From assembly GCA_013373625.1 (NCBI GenBank), contig JABXHM010000012.1, positions 19,234 to 83,233 on the forward strand: a DNA stretch of 64,000 bases, in the 5' to 3' direction. Shown in pieces: positions 23,950 through 34,159 of this stretch (position 1 is its first letter; each line of letters begins with the position of its first letter). The notes beneath the pieces were generated by a model. It saw only the letters and a list, made by a program, of their open reading frames with translations, was not told the DNA's origin and searched no databases. Both the position numbers and the translations under genes were made by a program. Source of the stretch: Alteromonadaceae bacterium. GTDB lineage: Bacteria; Pseudomonadota; Gammaproteobacteria; Enterobacterales; Alteromonadaceae.

Positions 23950-24316
23950 AATGATGTTCTCGTCATTAGCTGGTTAGGTTTCGATAAATTAAACAACATG
24001 GCTGCACGATTAACATTGCGTGCTTATTTTCAGTGCACTTTTAATTTATTAATGGCGAAATGAAAAACAAAAAATTTTTCTCCTGACAATAAAAAAAATT
24101 GTTTTACAAAAGTGACATATTTCGCACTGCTGAATTTTGCTCCTGGCTTCTCTGAATCGCTGTATCTAAAGCCCTTGGCCAAGGCTAGCTGTGGCTAAAT
24201 ACTATTTGCTAACATGCCGGCGGGCTGTATTTTTGTATAAAAAATAACCACAAATAAACTTTGTCGTGACGATAAAAACTATTCATTTCCTATTTTTTGC
24301 AGGGAAGGAATAATAA
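23950..24316. other. maoP-hdfR intergenic region with a 12-bp palindrome
   Basis: A 367-base AT-rich gap. The perfect palindrome CCTTGGCCAAGG (24173-24184) stands out. In E. coli the maoS site lies in the corresponding region, but I cannot say that this palindrome is its counterpart. No other gene or terminator is seen. Confidence 0.4.
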
Positions 24317-24352
24317 ATGGTGAAAGTTCGTAACCACCAGAGAAGACAATGA
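24317..24352 (+). CDS. Short upstream reading frame (11 codons) coupled to the next gene
   Basis: ATG at 24317 after GGGAAGGAA encodes MVKVRNHQRRQ, then TGA overlapping the ATG of the next frame (ATGA). Strongly basic. It may be a leader peptide that couples translation, or a remnant of a longer N-terminus of the 56-residue protein. Evidence is limited to the ribosome site and the overlap. Confidence 0.35.
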   Translation: MVKVRNHQRRQ

Positions 24353-24519
24353 GTAAAGACTATCGTTACCAGAGGGAAGAATGGGACTCGGTAGATGACG
24401 AGGATAATGTTGACGATCCGCGTAAAAGCCTGAAACGTCAGCAGACCGTTAAAAACAAGAAAAAAGCGATGCAACAGCGCGACAAACAGCGGCGGGCTCA
24501 GTTCGATAGCTTCGAATAG
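24349..24519 (+). CDS. Small highly charged protein (56 aa)
   Basis: MSKDYRYQREEWDSVDDEDN continues into a Lys/Arg/Gln-rich helix (KRQQTVKNKKKAMQQRDKQR). An acidic first half and basic second half, no hydrophobic core, probably disordered or nucleic-acid/ribosome associated. AGAGAAG precedes the ATG, which overlaps the stop of an 11-codon frame. It lies between maoP and hdfR. Family not recognised. Confidence 0.6.
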   Translation: MSKDYRYQREEWDSVDDEDNVDDPRKSLKRQQTVKNKKKAMQQRDKQRRAQFDSFE

Positions 24520-24616
24520 CTCACGAGGAGTCGTGATTAACGCACGTTTTTATTTTACTTTGCGGTAAACTTGTGCCAGCTTATGCGTATGGACGAGAGT
24601 CATAGTACGTATAAGC

Positions 24617-25459
24617 ATGGACATTCGTTTTCTGACGACATTTGTAGAAGTAGTTAAAACACGTCATTTCGGCAAAGCTGCCGAAAATCTCTATTTGACG
24701 CAATCTGCGGTAAGTGCGCGGATAAAGCAGCTCGAAGAGTATTTCCACACCACTTTGTTTGTACGCCACCGCAATAGCATACAGCTGACGCCAGCGGGTG
24801 AACGCTTGTTGCCCTATGCTGAGCAACTCAGTGCTACCTTGCAGCAAGCTAAGCAGGAATTGCAACGAGAAGCCGGGGAATATTTAGTATGCGGGGCGGG
24901 GCAGCTCAACAACGAAATTTGGATGCCTGATCTGCTGAAGCACATTCACAGTGCGTTTCCGGAGTGGGCGATCAAGGCCGAAGTATTACCCTCTGAACAA
25001 ATATCCCGCCAATTACATGATCGCAGTATTGATCTTGCTTTTTCCAGTGAGCCATTAAAGTCGGAAGAGTTCACTGGCCAGTTACTCAAAGCCGCGCCTT
25101 TAGGCTTGTTCAGTATTAATCAGACAACAGTGGATATGTCACCCTCTCAGTTCGTTTCGATTGATTGGGGCAGTAAAGCGCGTGAAGAGTTACTCACTCG
25201 TTTTGCTGAATACCGGGATGCCAAATTCACCACTAATTCATTGCGTCTTGCCCTGGCTACGTTGGCACAGGAAGGTGGCATAGCGGTATTACCAGTGGGC
25301 CTCGCCTGGCAACAATGGGGGCTTGAAAATGTGCGTTGTATTGATCAATTTACAACGGCGCAATGTAAACTCTATATGTACTTTATGAAATCTGTCAGAC
25401 GCGCTATTGTGCCCGAAGTTGTGAAAGTGGTGAGCCAGAATTTTGCAACGGATAGTTAA
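24617..25459 (+). CDS. hdfR: LysR-family regulator HdfR
   Basis: A 280-residue LysR regulator. The N-terminus (MDIRFLTTFVEVVKTRHFGK, AAENLYLTQSAVSARIKQLE) and LFVRHRNSIQLTPAGERLLP match E. coli HdfR, a repressor of the flagellar master operon flhDC. A typical effector domain follows. The neighbouring maoP gene gives conserved synteny. The target here may differ, since alteromonads lack an enterobacterial-type flhDC system. Confidence 0.85.
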   Translation: MDIRFLTTFVEVVKTRHFGKAAENLYLTQSAVSARIKQLEEYFHTTLFVRHRNSIQLTPAGERLLPYAEQLSATLQQAKQELQREAGEYLVCGAGQLNNEIWMPDLLKHIHSAFPEWAIKAEVLPSEQISRQLHDRSIDLAFSSEPLKSEEFTGQLLKAAPLGLFSINQTTVDMSPSQFVSIDWGSKAREELLTRFAEYRDAKFTTNSLRLALATLAQEGGIAVLPVGLAWQQWGLENVRCIDQFTTAQCKLYMYFMKSVRRAIVPEVVKVVSQNFATDS

Positions 25460-25497
25460 CGCCTAACTTAGGCAGTGCATTGATAAAGAGAACAACT

Positions 25498-25854
25498 ATG
25501 ATCACTGATGAAGATTTTTTTAGCCTGAAGCCAGAACAACGACTGGCTGTATTTTTCTCTACTGTTAAAGAGCAGGGTGAACTATTTATTTTGAACGACG
25601 AGCTTGGCTGCGTCATGCTTACCTCCGACGAAGATGAAGAGGGGGTGCCGGTATGGCCAACCGCCAGTCTGGCGAGTATGTGGGCTGATCAGGAATGGGC
25701 TCATTGTGAGCCAAAAGCGATTAGTCTTGAGGTTTGGACCGAACGCTGGACATCGGGAATGACCAAGGATTTACTGCATGTCATACTGGCACCTGTACCT
25801 GGTGAGGAAAGCGAGCTAATGCTGCCAGAAGAGTTTGCCCAAAAGCTTTCTTAA
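25498..25854 (+). CDS. DUF2750 family protein
   Basis: A 118-residue cytoplasmic protein: MITDEDFFSLKPEQRLAVFF, GELFILNDELGCVMLTSDED, VPVWPTASLASMWADQEW and a C-terminal PEEFAQKL. This layout is that of DUF2750, small acidic proteins of unknown role. ATG 25498 follows AAAGAGAA; an in-frame start at 25480 is possible. It lies 38 bases after hdfR and may be cotranscribed with it. Confidence 0.8.
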   Translation: MITDEDFFSLKPEQRLAVFFSTVKEQGELFILNDELGCVMLTSDEDEEGVPVWPTASLASMWADQEWAHCEPKAISLEVWTERWTSGMTKDLLHVILAPVPGEESELMLPEEFAQKLS

Positions 25855-26036
25855 CGTTCGGTTATTCAACCGTCATTTTGTCGTGCCTCAGGTAAGTTGA
25901 AGCTGGGGCAGTGTGCATAACCCGGGATTTTCCCCGTCCAACCCAATGTGCTTCTTTTTGCCTTTGCAACAACTTATCGTGGGTAATTCTTAAATGACCG
26001 TAGTCAGAGGTAGTTATCATTAGCAAGGAGAATACT

Positions 26037-27413
26037 ATTTCAGCACTCGTGCCAGGTGATGCAGATTTTTGGTTTTTACCATTAGGTGGAACCGGTGAAA
26101 TTGGTATGAATCTGAATTTGTACGGGCATGCTGGCAAGTGGTTAATGGTTGACTGTGGCGTCACGTTTGACGAGTCGTTACAAGCCCCTTATCTGAATAA
26201 AGCAACCACACCAACGAATAAACATAACGTGGTAGCACCAGACCCCACCTTTATTGTTGAACACAAAGAACACCTGGCCGGATTAGTGGTAACCCATGGG
26301 CATGAAGATCATATAGGCGCTGTCGCGGCGCTTTGGCCACGCTTGCGCAGCCCGGTGTATGTCACGCCTTTCACCGCTGAAATACTGTATCGTAAACTGG
26401 GCCAGGCAGGATTGCTCGGTAAAGTACCTGTACATGTGGTAAACCCTGAAAGCCAAATTACAATTGGTCCATTTTTGCTTAAATGGCTGGATATTACTCA
26501 CTCTATTCCTGAACCTCAGGCACTACTAATTACTACGTCAGCAGGCACGGTTCTGCATACTGCAGATTGGAAAATAGACGCACAACCCATCACAGGTAAA
26601 CCGTTTGATGCCAATGCGTACCGGGCATTGAGCGAGCAAAACCTATTAGCTTTAATTGGCGATTCTACCAATGCTTTAAAACCTGGCTTTTCGATTTCAG
26701 AACGGATTTGTGCGGAAGGGTTGCAAACTATTATTAAGCAGTGTCCGGGGCGAGTGGTCGTCAGTTGTTTTGGAAGTAATATCGCGCGTTTAATATCCAT
26801 CGCCCGAATTGCCCAAAAGACCGGTCGATACCTTGGCTTACTCGGGCGCTCGCTGGAAAATATGCTGGGTGTTGCACGCAAGACAGGTTATTGGCCGGAT
26901 GATTTGGCGATTATTGATCCCCAACACCTGGGCTACCTTCCACCCAGCGAAGTACTGGTAGTTGCTACCGGTAGTCAGGGAGAGCCTCGTGCAGCACTCA
27001 ATCGCCTGGCTATTGATGGCTCACCTTTCTTCGAATTGAGTGAAGGGGATACGGTGATTTTCTCCAGCATTGTTATTCCGGGCAATGAAGTTGCCGTGCA
27101 ACGTCTCGTCGAAAAGCTGCAAAACAAGAAAGTAACAGTGGTGCAGTCAGAAGATACTGAGGTACCTATCCATGCCAGTGGTCACCCCTGCGCTGAAGAG
27201 TTAAAACTCATGTATCAGTGGACTCAACCCAGTATGGCAATTCCTGTACATGGCGAGCCGGAACATCTGCAGGCCCATGCCGAAATAGCCCAGGCCATGG
27301 GGGTAAGACGCACATACGTGGGACGCAACGGTGACTTATACCTGCTTGCTCCGCAACCCGGCATTCGGCGCCAGCGAGTGCATACAGGCCGTATCGCATT
27401 AGCCGAGCGCTAA
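26037..27413 (+). CDS. Ribonuclease J-like metallo-beta-lactamase protein
   Basis: About 458 residues. The MBL/beta-CASP fold of RNase J is shown by FLPLGGTGEIGMNLNLYG, THGHEDHIGAV (metal site), GSQGEPRAAL and PVHGEPEHL. It lacks the long C-terminal domain of Bacillus RNase J1 (about 550 residues). There is no in-frame ATG, GTG or TTG between the upstream stop (26001) and GTG 26049. AAGGAG (26025-26030) sits six bases before ATT 26037, so I place the start there. GTG 26049 is the alternative. RNase J is unusual in gammaproteobacteria, which depend on RNase E. Confidence 0.85.
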   Translation: MSALVPGDADFWFLPLGGTGEIGMNLNLYGHAGKWLMVDCGVTFDESLQAPYLNKATTPTNKHNVVAPDPTFIVEHKEHLAGLVVTHGHEDHIGAVAALWPRLRSPVYVTPFTAEILYRKLGQAGLLGKVPVHVVNPESQITIGPFLLKWLDITHSIPEPQALLITTSAGTVLHTADWKIDAQPITGKPFDANAYRALSEQNLLALIGDSTNALKPGFSISERICAEGLQTIIKQCPGRVVVSCFGSNIARLISIARIAQKTGRYLGLLGRSLENMLGVARKTGYWPDDLAIIDPQHLGYLPPSEVLVVATGSQGEPRAALNRLAIDGSPFFELSEGDTVIFSSIVIPGNEVAVQRLVEKLQNKKVTVVQSEDTEVPIHASGHPCAEELKLMYQWTQPSMAIPVHGEPEHLQAHAEIAQAMGVRRTYVGRNGDLYLLAPQPGIRRQRVHTGRIALAER

Positions 27414-27646
27414 TTGGATGACCGTATGTATGCTTAGTGGCAATGCATTAAACGACGCCATGACAATATATTGATTGTTGAAAGAGCCTGCAACCGCCTG
27501 TACATAGCGTCAGCATTGCGGTATTCAACACGAATAAATAATACGTCAACATACAAATGTGGGGAGTTATGTGCTATTAATTAGAGTAATTCCACAACGC
27601 GCTCAGAAACAAAGCCCTTGAGAAACAGGGAAGGTTTAAGTTATTA

Positions 27647-30600
27647 ATGATTAGTGGTTCATTGCTCCCTTTCCTGATCCGACGCCTGCTGATAATCCTC
27701 TGCATTTTCACATTGTCAGTACCGGCCATGGCCAATGTGTCATCCCCGCTCATAAAAGCGCCAATGTCATCCGTGTTGTCTACACAGCAAGGACTGGTGC
27801 AGGACAGCGTTACCGATATTCTGATTGATAACGATGGCTTTGTCTGGATTGCTACCGATGGTGGCCTTGACCGCTATGATGGTTACAGAGTGGAGCATAT
27901 TGTAGGTAACAATGGTGAGCTTGCATCGACGCCGGTCGAAACCCTGTTTTTAGACAGCAGCAACCGTTTGTGGATTGGTACTCAGTATCGTGGCGTTTAT
28001 ATGCTTAATCTGAACACCAATGTGTTACAGGTAGTGTCGAAAATTCCGTCGCAGGAATTGCCTGATTATTTCCAGATGATCGAAAAATTTTTTGAGCTAC
28101 CTGATGGCAACATATTAATGCTGAGTCGTCAGCTTCTTGTCAAATACGACATTAAAAATAAAGAGCATGAAGTGCTATACCATGTGGCGTCTCCAGAGGA
28201 AGGCAGAGCACCTTACCTGCGCGATTTTTTGCTCATCGATGAAATGGTGGTGTTGGCGACCTCTGAGGGGCTGTATATTGCTGAATATGCACCGCAACTG
28301 GCCTTTCATCGTCTTGAACATCGCGCCGGTGTGGAGCGTAATATCGATAATGCTAACGCCAAACTACTGCTATTAAAAAATGAAACGCTCTGGGTTGGCA
28401 CGGTAATGGGCCTGTTCAGTTTGCCCTGGGACAATGTTAAACAAGCTTACCAGGCGGGAACAGAGGTTGTGCTTGGAACCCAATTGGTCGTTGAACAGCG
28501 CAACATATGGCAAATGATCAGCGCAAGTAATGATCTCTTATGGCTTGGAACGGATATAGGTTTGTTGCGTTTGAGCCGCGATAAAGACGGCTGGCAATCC
28601 CGGTATATTCTGGAGCCTTCCACTGACGGCATTGCATTCTCACGTCAGGATATTCGTGCACTAGCAATAACGCCTAACAATGATTTGTGGCTGGGTTCTT
28701 ATTTGAATGGTGCGATTTACTGGTCACCTAAAAGTTTATACTTTAAGACGGTACAGAATTACACTGACCATAAGTCCGTTAAGGTGTTAAGCGACAATGT
28801 GGTGTGGTCTATTTATGAAGATGATGATCAAACGCTTTGGGTAGGCACTGATAATGGGTTAACACACTACAATCAGCGTACTGGTGAAAGTGAATTTTAT
28901 ATTGTTAACCCCGGCAGCACTGAGCAATACAGTATTCACAGCATATCAAAAATCATTCCCCTGCCCGGTAATCAGTTGTTGCTTTCAACCCTCGCAGGGT
29001 TATTGTTGTTTGATCGCGAAAGCAAAGAGTATCGACGCCTGGAGTTTGGTTTCAAGGAAGAAGAAGTTATTTACCTTGCCGGGCCCGCGCTGGATGCTCA
29101 GGGGCATCTATACTTTTTTGGCGATAATCTGTATCGATACGACTTTGACAACGCGCAACTGACTCAGTTAGATAAGTTGGAAGCACAAATCCCATTTCAT
29201 ACGATCATGAATTTTATTGGGCCAAATCCTATTCATACCGATGAAATGTTGATCGCAACCTATGATGGCTTATGGTCTTTCAATATCAAGACCCTGGAGG
29301 CACAACAAATACACCGGCTGCCTGAACGTCTGGTTAATACAGATTTTTGGCCAGATAAGGTTAAGTTGGATAACGGAGTGTTGTGGGTGGTCTATCCCGG
29401 TTATGGTTTGGTTGGATTGGATGCAAAAAAGTATAACCAACGTTTTCACTATGGCCATGAGATAGTTGGGCACGGCGCTGTCATGTTTGATTTGTTAAAG
29501 GATGACGATGGTTATTTTTGGTTTAGTTCATTAAATGGCATACACCGATTCTCAGCCAAAGATCGTTCATTTATTCGTTTTGAATATGGCCGCGAACTCA
29601 ACATTGCAGAATTCAATCAAGGTGCTAATCAGCGTTTAAGCGATGGTAGAATTGTGTTTGGCTCGCCTAAAGGGTTACTGTTTTTCGATCCCCAGGCAAT
29701 AAATTCAGTTATTCAACAAAACAGTCTTCAGCAGAGCCTCCGGGAAATGGTGATCACGGGGTTGAAACTGGCGTCGAGACAATTGGATTTACCCAAGAAA
29801 AACCTGGCCAATACCCATATTCAGCTCAACCATGATGACTACGGTCTAACCATCGAATTTTCTGCGATGGATTATTATGGTGCCAGAGATACTAACTTTA
29901 AATATATATTGCGCAAGAATGGCCAGATACTCAGTGAAGATATCACTCATGATACAAAGGTAGTGTTGCCATCATTAACCGCTGGTGAGTATCGCTTTGA
30001 TGTATTGCCTGAGTCGCAACTGAATTACTACAAACGACTACCTGCCAGCCTATCAATTACAATGGCTTACCCACCATTTCTATCCCCTGTGGCCTACACA
30101 CTTTATGCATTGACACTGGCAATTTTGATTATCGCATACCTGGTTAGCCGACATGTACAGATAATGCGGCTAAAGAATGCGCAGCAGCAAGTGAAGTTGT
30201 TTGGCAATGCTTTCAGGCATACCAGTGACTGGGTTGTCATTTTTGACCAACAATATGTTCCCGTAGCGGCAAACCCCGCGTTTGAGCAAGCTTTTGGTCT
30301 GACATCGCGGGAGAATCTGGATCGCGAACTATTGCGTTTATATCAACAGGTGCCAATGCTTGAGTCACAACTTTCCGGACAGCTTCATTTACTCAAAGAT
30401 TGCGATGAGTGGAAGGGAGAAGAGCGGATAAAAATGCCGGATGGGCGTGAGTATGATGTGTTGGTCGATATCAATCGTATGAGCGAGGATAACGAATTAG
30501 ACAGCACCCATTATCTGGCAGTCATTTCAAATATTACCGAGCAAAAGAATGCTGAACGGAAACTGGTAAAAATTGCTAACTACGATAGCCTGACCGGACT

Positions 30601-31879
30601 GGTTAACAGAAGCTTGTTACTAGACCGGTTGGAGCATGCAATCAGTGCCGCTGACACTCATCAACATTTAGTCGCCGTCTTGTTTGTCGATCTTGATCGG
30701 TTCAAAGGGATCAATGACTCACTGGGGCATGACTATGGTGACAAGCTGTTGCGGGTGGTGGCAAATCGTATGATTAACCTGGCCTCAAAAAGTGACACCG
30801 TGGCCCGGCTCGGTGGTGATGAATTTGTGATTGTCATGGAAGAAGTTGAGCATGAGTCAGCGGTTTCCAGCTTTGTGTCTCAACTGATTGAATCAATCGA
30901 AACACCTATTGCGCTTGGTAAAGAGGTGCTGCGGGTATCCTGTTCGGTTGGCATTTCTTTTTACCCAAATGATGGCGCAGAGCCTCAAGAGTTACTGAAA
31001 CAAGCTGATGTCGCCATGTATACCGCTAAAAAGAACAATTTGACGGCGTTTACTTATTTCACTAAAGAAATGAACGAGCGTGCCATACAGCGATTAGAAC
31101 TTGAAAATGTTGTTAAATCGGCGTTTGATCAAAAAGCATTTCAAAACTTTTATCAGCCTATTATTAACCTGACAACCGGGAAAACGGAAGGGGTAGAACT
31201 GTTATTGCGTTGCCACTTTAATAATGAGTGGATCCCCCCTTCGGCGTTTATTCCTGTACTTGAGGAATTACGCCATATTTTAGAGCTTACTCGAAGCTCT
31301 ATTGCTAATGCAGTGGCAGATTTACGTGATTGGTATGCGCAGGGCTTTGATGGCTATGTGTCAATTAATTTGTCAGCGTTGCACTTTAAAACCCACTTCG
31401 ATTTAGCCTATATAGAAGAATTGCTTAAACACCATGACATTCCGTATTCTGCAATACGCTTTGAAATTACCGAAAGCGTACTCATGGATAAATCTGATGG
31501 CGTGTTAAATGAACTCAATCGTATTCGTGATGCTGGTTTTAAACTGGCGTTGGATGACTTTGGAACCGGGTATTCATCGCTCAGCTACCTAAGGCGCTTT
31601 CCGCTGGACATTTTAAAAATAGATAAATCGTTTATTGATGATGTGAAAGTCAGTGAAGATGAGAATGCGCTGGTACAAACCACCATTAACCTGGCCAGTA
31701 GCTTAAATATGGATTGTATTGCAGAAGGGATTGAACACCCTGAACAAGTCCGTTTTTTACTTAACCATGGATGTCAGCGTTTACAAGGTTTTTATTTTTC
31801 TCACCCGGTTAACAATAAAGCAGTGCAGCCATTGCTGTTTAAGCAATGGCTGCCCCTGACTGACGGGCCTACCCGGTAG
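27647..31879 (+). CDS. Propeller-type sensor with PAS, GGDEF and EAL domains
   Basis: A 1410-residue membrane protein. Signal peptide (1-30), about 700 residues of two-component-regulator propeller repeats (for example VWIATDGGLDRYDGYR, LWIGTQYRGVYMLN, LWVGTDNGLTHYN), a Y_Y_Y-like domain (about 720-800), membrane helix (about 813-833), PAS (about 850-975), GGDEF (RLGGDEFVIV near 1055) and EAL (1160-1400). The diguanylate cyclase site is intact but the RxxD inhibitory site reads SKSD. The EAL signature is GVELLLR; DDFGTGYSSL and EITESVL are intact. It probably senses a periplasmic glycan and controls cyclic-di-GMP. Single gene. Confidence 0.92.
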   Translation: MISGSLLPFLIRRLLIILCIFTLSVPAMANVSSPLIKAPMSSVLSTQQGLVQDSVTDILIDNDGFVWIATDGGLDRYDGYRVEHIVGNNGELASTPVETLFLDSSNRLWIGTQYRGVYMLNLNTNVLQVVSKIPSQELPDYFQMIEKFFELPDGNILMLSRQLLVKYDIKNKEHEVLYHVASPEEGRAPYLRDFLLIDEMVVLATSEGLYIAEYAPQLAFHRLEHRAGVERNIDNANAKLLLLKNETLWVGTVMGLFSLPWDNVKQAYQAGTEVVLGTQLVVEQRNIWQMISASNDLLWLGTDIGLLRLSRDKDGWQSRYILEPSTDGIAFSRQDIRALAITPNNDLWLGSYLNGAIYWSPKSLYFKTVQNYTDHKSVKVLSDNVVWSIYEDDDQTLWVGTDNGLTHYNQRTGESEFYIVNPGSTEQYSIHSISKIIPLPGNQLLLSTLAGLLLFDRESKEYRRLEFGFKEEEVIYLAGPALDAQGHLYFFGDNLYRYDFDNAQLTQLDKLEAQIPFHTIMNFIGPNPIHTDEMLIATYDGLWSFNIKTLEAQQIHRLPERLVNTDFWPDKVKLDNGVLWVVYPGYGLVGLDAKKYNQRFHYGHEIVGHGAVMFDLLKDDDGYFWFSSLNGIHRFSAKDRSFIRFEYGRELNIAEFNQGANQRLSDGRIVFGSPKGLLFFDPQAINSVIQQNSLQQSLREMVITGLKLASRQLDLPKKNLANTHIQLNHDDYGLTIEFSAMDYYGARDTNFKYILRKNGQILSEDITHDTKVVLPSLTAGEYRFDVLPESQLNYYKRLPASLSITMAYPPFLSPVAYTLYALTLAILIIAYLVSRHVQIMRLKNAQQQVKLFGNAFRHTSDWVVIFDQQYVPVAANPAFEQAFGLTSRENLDRELLRLYQQVPMLESQLSGQLHLLKDCDEWKGEERIKMPDGREYDVLVDINRMSEDNELDSTHYLAVISNITEQKNAERKLVKIANYDSLTGLVNRSLLLDRLEHAISAADTHQHLVAVLFVDLDRFKGINDSLGHDYGDKLLRVVANRMINLASKSDTVARLGGDEFVIVMEEVEHESAVSSFVSQLIESIETPIALGKEVLRVSCSVGISFYPNDGAEPQELLKQADVAMYTAKKNNLTAFTYFTKEMNERAIQRLELENVVKSAFDQKAFQNFYQPIINLTTGKTEGVELLLRCHFNNEWIPPSAFIPVLEELRHILELTRSSIANAVADLRDWYAQGFDGYVSINLSALHFKTHFDLAYIEELLKHHDIPYSAIRFEITESVLMDKSDGVLNELNRIRDAGFKLALDDFGTGYSSLSYLRRFPLDILKIDKSFIDDVKVSEDENALVQTTINLASSLNMDCIAEGIEHPEQVRFLLNHGCQRLQGFYFSHPVNNKAVQPLLFKQWLPLTDGPTR

Positions 31880-31900
31880 ATAACACCGCGCGGGCTAACA

Positions 31901-34159
31901 TCAGGCGGTTTTTACATTAAGCGGAATTGGCAGGTTCCTGAAGCGCTGACCGGTTGCAGCAAATAACGCATTAGCCAGAGCGCCTGCGGCTGGAGGGGTA
32001 GGCGGTTCACCAACGCCGCCAGGCAGTGCATCGCTTTGTATAATTTCAACATCAATTTTGACCGGTGTTTGCGGCATACGCGCTACCAGGTAATTATGGA
32101 AATTACTCTGCGTTACCTCGCCATTGAGCGCCGTTATTTGACCAATGGCACAGCTGATACCGTAAATCAGGCCGCCTTCGCACTGGGCTTTTACATGATC
32201 AGGGTTAACAACCGTTCCTGCGTCTAATGCCATGTATGCATTGGGAATAGTCCATTCACCACGTTCGTTGATGTTCACTTCAATTACGGCGGCTGCATAA
32301 CTTAAAAACGAGCGGTGTACCGCTAAACCGAGAAACCGGCCTTGTTGCGCCTGATTGTTCCAGTCGGCCATTTTTGTAACCGTTTCAACCACCTGTTTAA
32401 GACGCGCAGTATCGACCGGGTAATCGCTAATGTCATCACCATAGTTACTGTATTTGGCATTGCTTTTGGCAAAATCGATATGTCGATCAGGGCCGATTAA
32501 GTCGAGTAAAAACGTTTTGTGATCGGTATTGGTCTGATGCGCCAGTTCTGCTACAAAAGACTGTGTCGCGAAAGCATGATAAACATTGGCAACACTGCGC
32601 AGCCAGCCGATTCTGACGTGGGCATCAGCTTCACCACGTTCTAATTGTAAGTTTGGCACGGCAAAAGGTGTATCAATAAGGCCTAGATCAAGTTCACCAT
32701 CGCTGGGCTTGTTGGCCGAAGAATTAAAGGTAGAGGAAATGGGCGGAAATACAGTTTTGTGATACCAGCCGGTGACATTGTTGTCATCATCGAGCGTGGC
32801 GCTGAGTCGCTGAGCGCTGACGGTGTGATAGTAGCCATGCTTAATATCGTCTTCGCGACGCCAGATAACCTTGACCGGACGTCCAGCAGCTTTCGCCAGT
32901 AACGCGGCTTCCACAACAAAGTCGGGCTTTGCTTTACGGCCAAAACCGCCGCCGAGAAGTGTAACGTTAATGGTCACGGCTTCTAATGGTATCTGCAGCG
33001 CGTTGGCGACTTGTTGTTGTGCCGATTGAGGAGATTGCACACAGGCCCAGATTTCGGCACTGTCTGCGGTTACTCTGGCCGTTGCAGCGGGCGGCTCCAT
33101 GGGCGCCTGAGCCAGGTGGGGAGCATAGTAACTGGCATCAATAACGTTGCTGGCCCGTTCTCTGGCTTGATTAAAATCCCCCAGTTTGCGCACAACCTCA
33201 CCAGGCTTGCCCGCTTCTTCCAGTAATGTTTGCTGGTATGCTTCTGAATTATAACTGGCATTAGTGCCATTATCCCACTCAGTATTTAATGCATTAACAG
33301 CTTGCCAGGCAAGCCAGGTATTGCTGGCTAATACGGCAATGCCGCCCAAAGGGTTAAATAGGGCTGGTGCCGATGCTTCAGGTAAATTAATGACATCAAC
33401 AACACCAGCCATCTTTTTCACTTCGGCCTGATTGGAGGATTTTACTTTACCAAATAGTACGGGTGGACGTTGAATAACGGCGAAACACATGTCGTCCAGG
33501 ACGACATCCTGACCATATACTGCGCTACCATTGGTCATGTCTTTTATATCGATACTGGGTACCGCTTTACCTATTTGGTTCCAGTTTTGCCGGGCTTTAA
33601 GCTTAACATCCTGCGTCTCTGGCAGAGCAAGAGTCGCTGCTACAGCAATCACATCAGCGAAGGGAACACGTCGTCCGCTTGGTTTATGCACTACATGATG
33701 CGCTTCGGTATAGCATTCGCCCGGGTCTACCTGCCAGCCTTTTGCCGCCGCCGTACACAGCATTAGCGCCGCCATTGCACCTGTTTCCCGTAGGCGCTTA
33801 AAGTTGCGTCTGATACTGCGTGACCCATCGGTATTCTGGTCGCCGTATTTGGCGTTACCAGTGGCCTGATTAATGGTTACGTATTGCCAGTCAGCCCCAA
33901 GTTCTTCAATGATCACTTGTGGAATGCTGGTACGTACTTGCTGGCCCATTTCTGAACGGTGACAGGTAATCTCTACCTCACCGTTGTTGGCAAAGTGGAT
34001 GAATACATTGGGCGTAAAGCCACTGTCGCTGGCACCGCCTGCAAACATGGCCTGCGCCTGAGTGCCCGGTAACAGCGACAAGCTTAATGTAAAGCCGGAG
34101 GCGGTAATACTGCGCTTTAAGAACGCACGGCGAGAGTGTGACACTGTGTTGTCATTCAT
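31901..34159 (-). CDS. Molybdopterin-binding subunit of a xanthine dehydrogenase-family enzyme (IorB-like)
   Basis: A 752-residue molybdenum hydroxylase large subunit with a twin-arginine signal ([20 protein letters not shown]), so it is exported folded. Molybdenum-site blocks: [29 protein letters not shown], and the C-terminal [20 protein letters not shown] with the catalytic Glu. It resembles isoquinoline 1-oxidoreductase beta subunits and periplasmic aldehyde dehydrogenases; the substrate is undetermined. Its start overlaps the stop of the 2Fe-2S subunit (ATGA). The cofactor would come from moa gene products encoded at 53-56 kb. Confidence 0.9.
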   Translation of the reverse strand: MNDNTVSHSRRAFLKRSITASGFTLSLSLLPGTQAQAMFAGGASDSGFTPNVFIHFANNGEVEITCHRSEMGQQVRTSIPQVIIEELGADWQYVTINQATGNAKYGDQNTDGSRSIRRNFKRLRETGAMAALMLCTAAAKGWQVDPGECYTEAHHVVHKPSGRRVPFADVIAVAATLALPETQDVKLKARQNWNQIGKAVPSIDIKDMTNGSAVYGQDVVLDDMCFAVIQRPPVLFGKVKSSNQAEVKKMAGVVDVINLPEASAPALFNPLGGIAVLASNTWLAWQAVNALNTEWDNGTNASYNSEAYQQTLLEEAGKPGEVVRKLGDFNQARERASNVIDASYYAPHLAQAPMEPPAATARVTADSAEIWACVQSPQSAQQQVANALQIPLEAVTINVTLLGGGFGRKAKPDFVVEAALLAKAAGRPVKVIWRREDDIKHGYYHTVSAQRLSATLDDDNNVTGWYHKTVFPPISSTFNSSANKPSDGELDLGLIDTPFAVPNLQLERGEADAHVRIGWLRSVANVYHAFATQSFVAELAHQTNTDHKTFLLDLIGPDRHIDFAKSNAKYSNYGDDISDYPVDTARLKQVVETVTKMADWNNQAQQGRFLGLAVHRSFLSYAAAVIEVNINERGEWTIPNAYMALDAGTVVNPDHVKAQCEGGLIYGISCAIGQITALNGEVTQSNFHNYLVARMPQTPVKIDVEIIQSDALPGGVGEPPTPPAAGALANALFAATGQRFRNLPIPLNVKTA

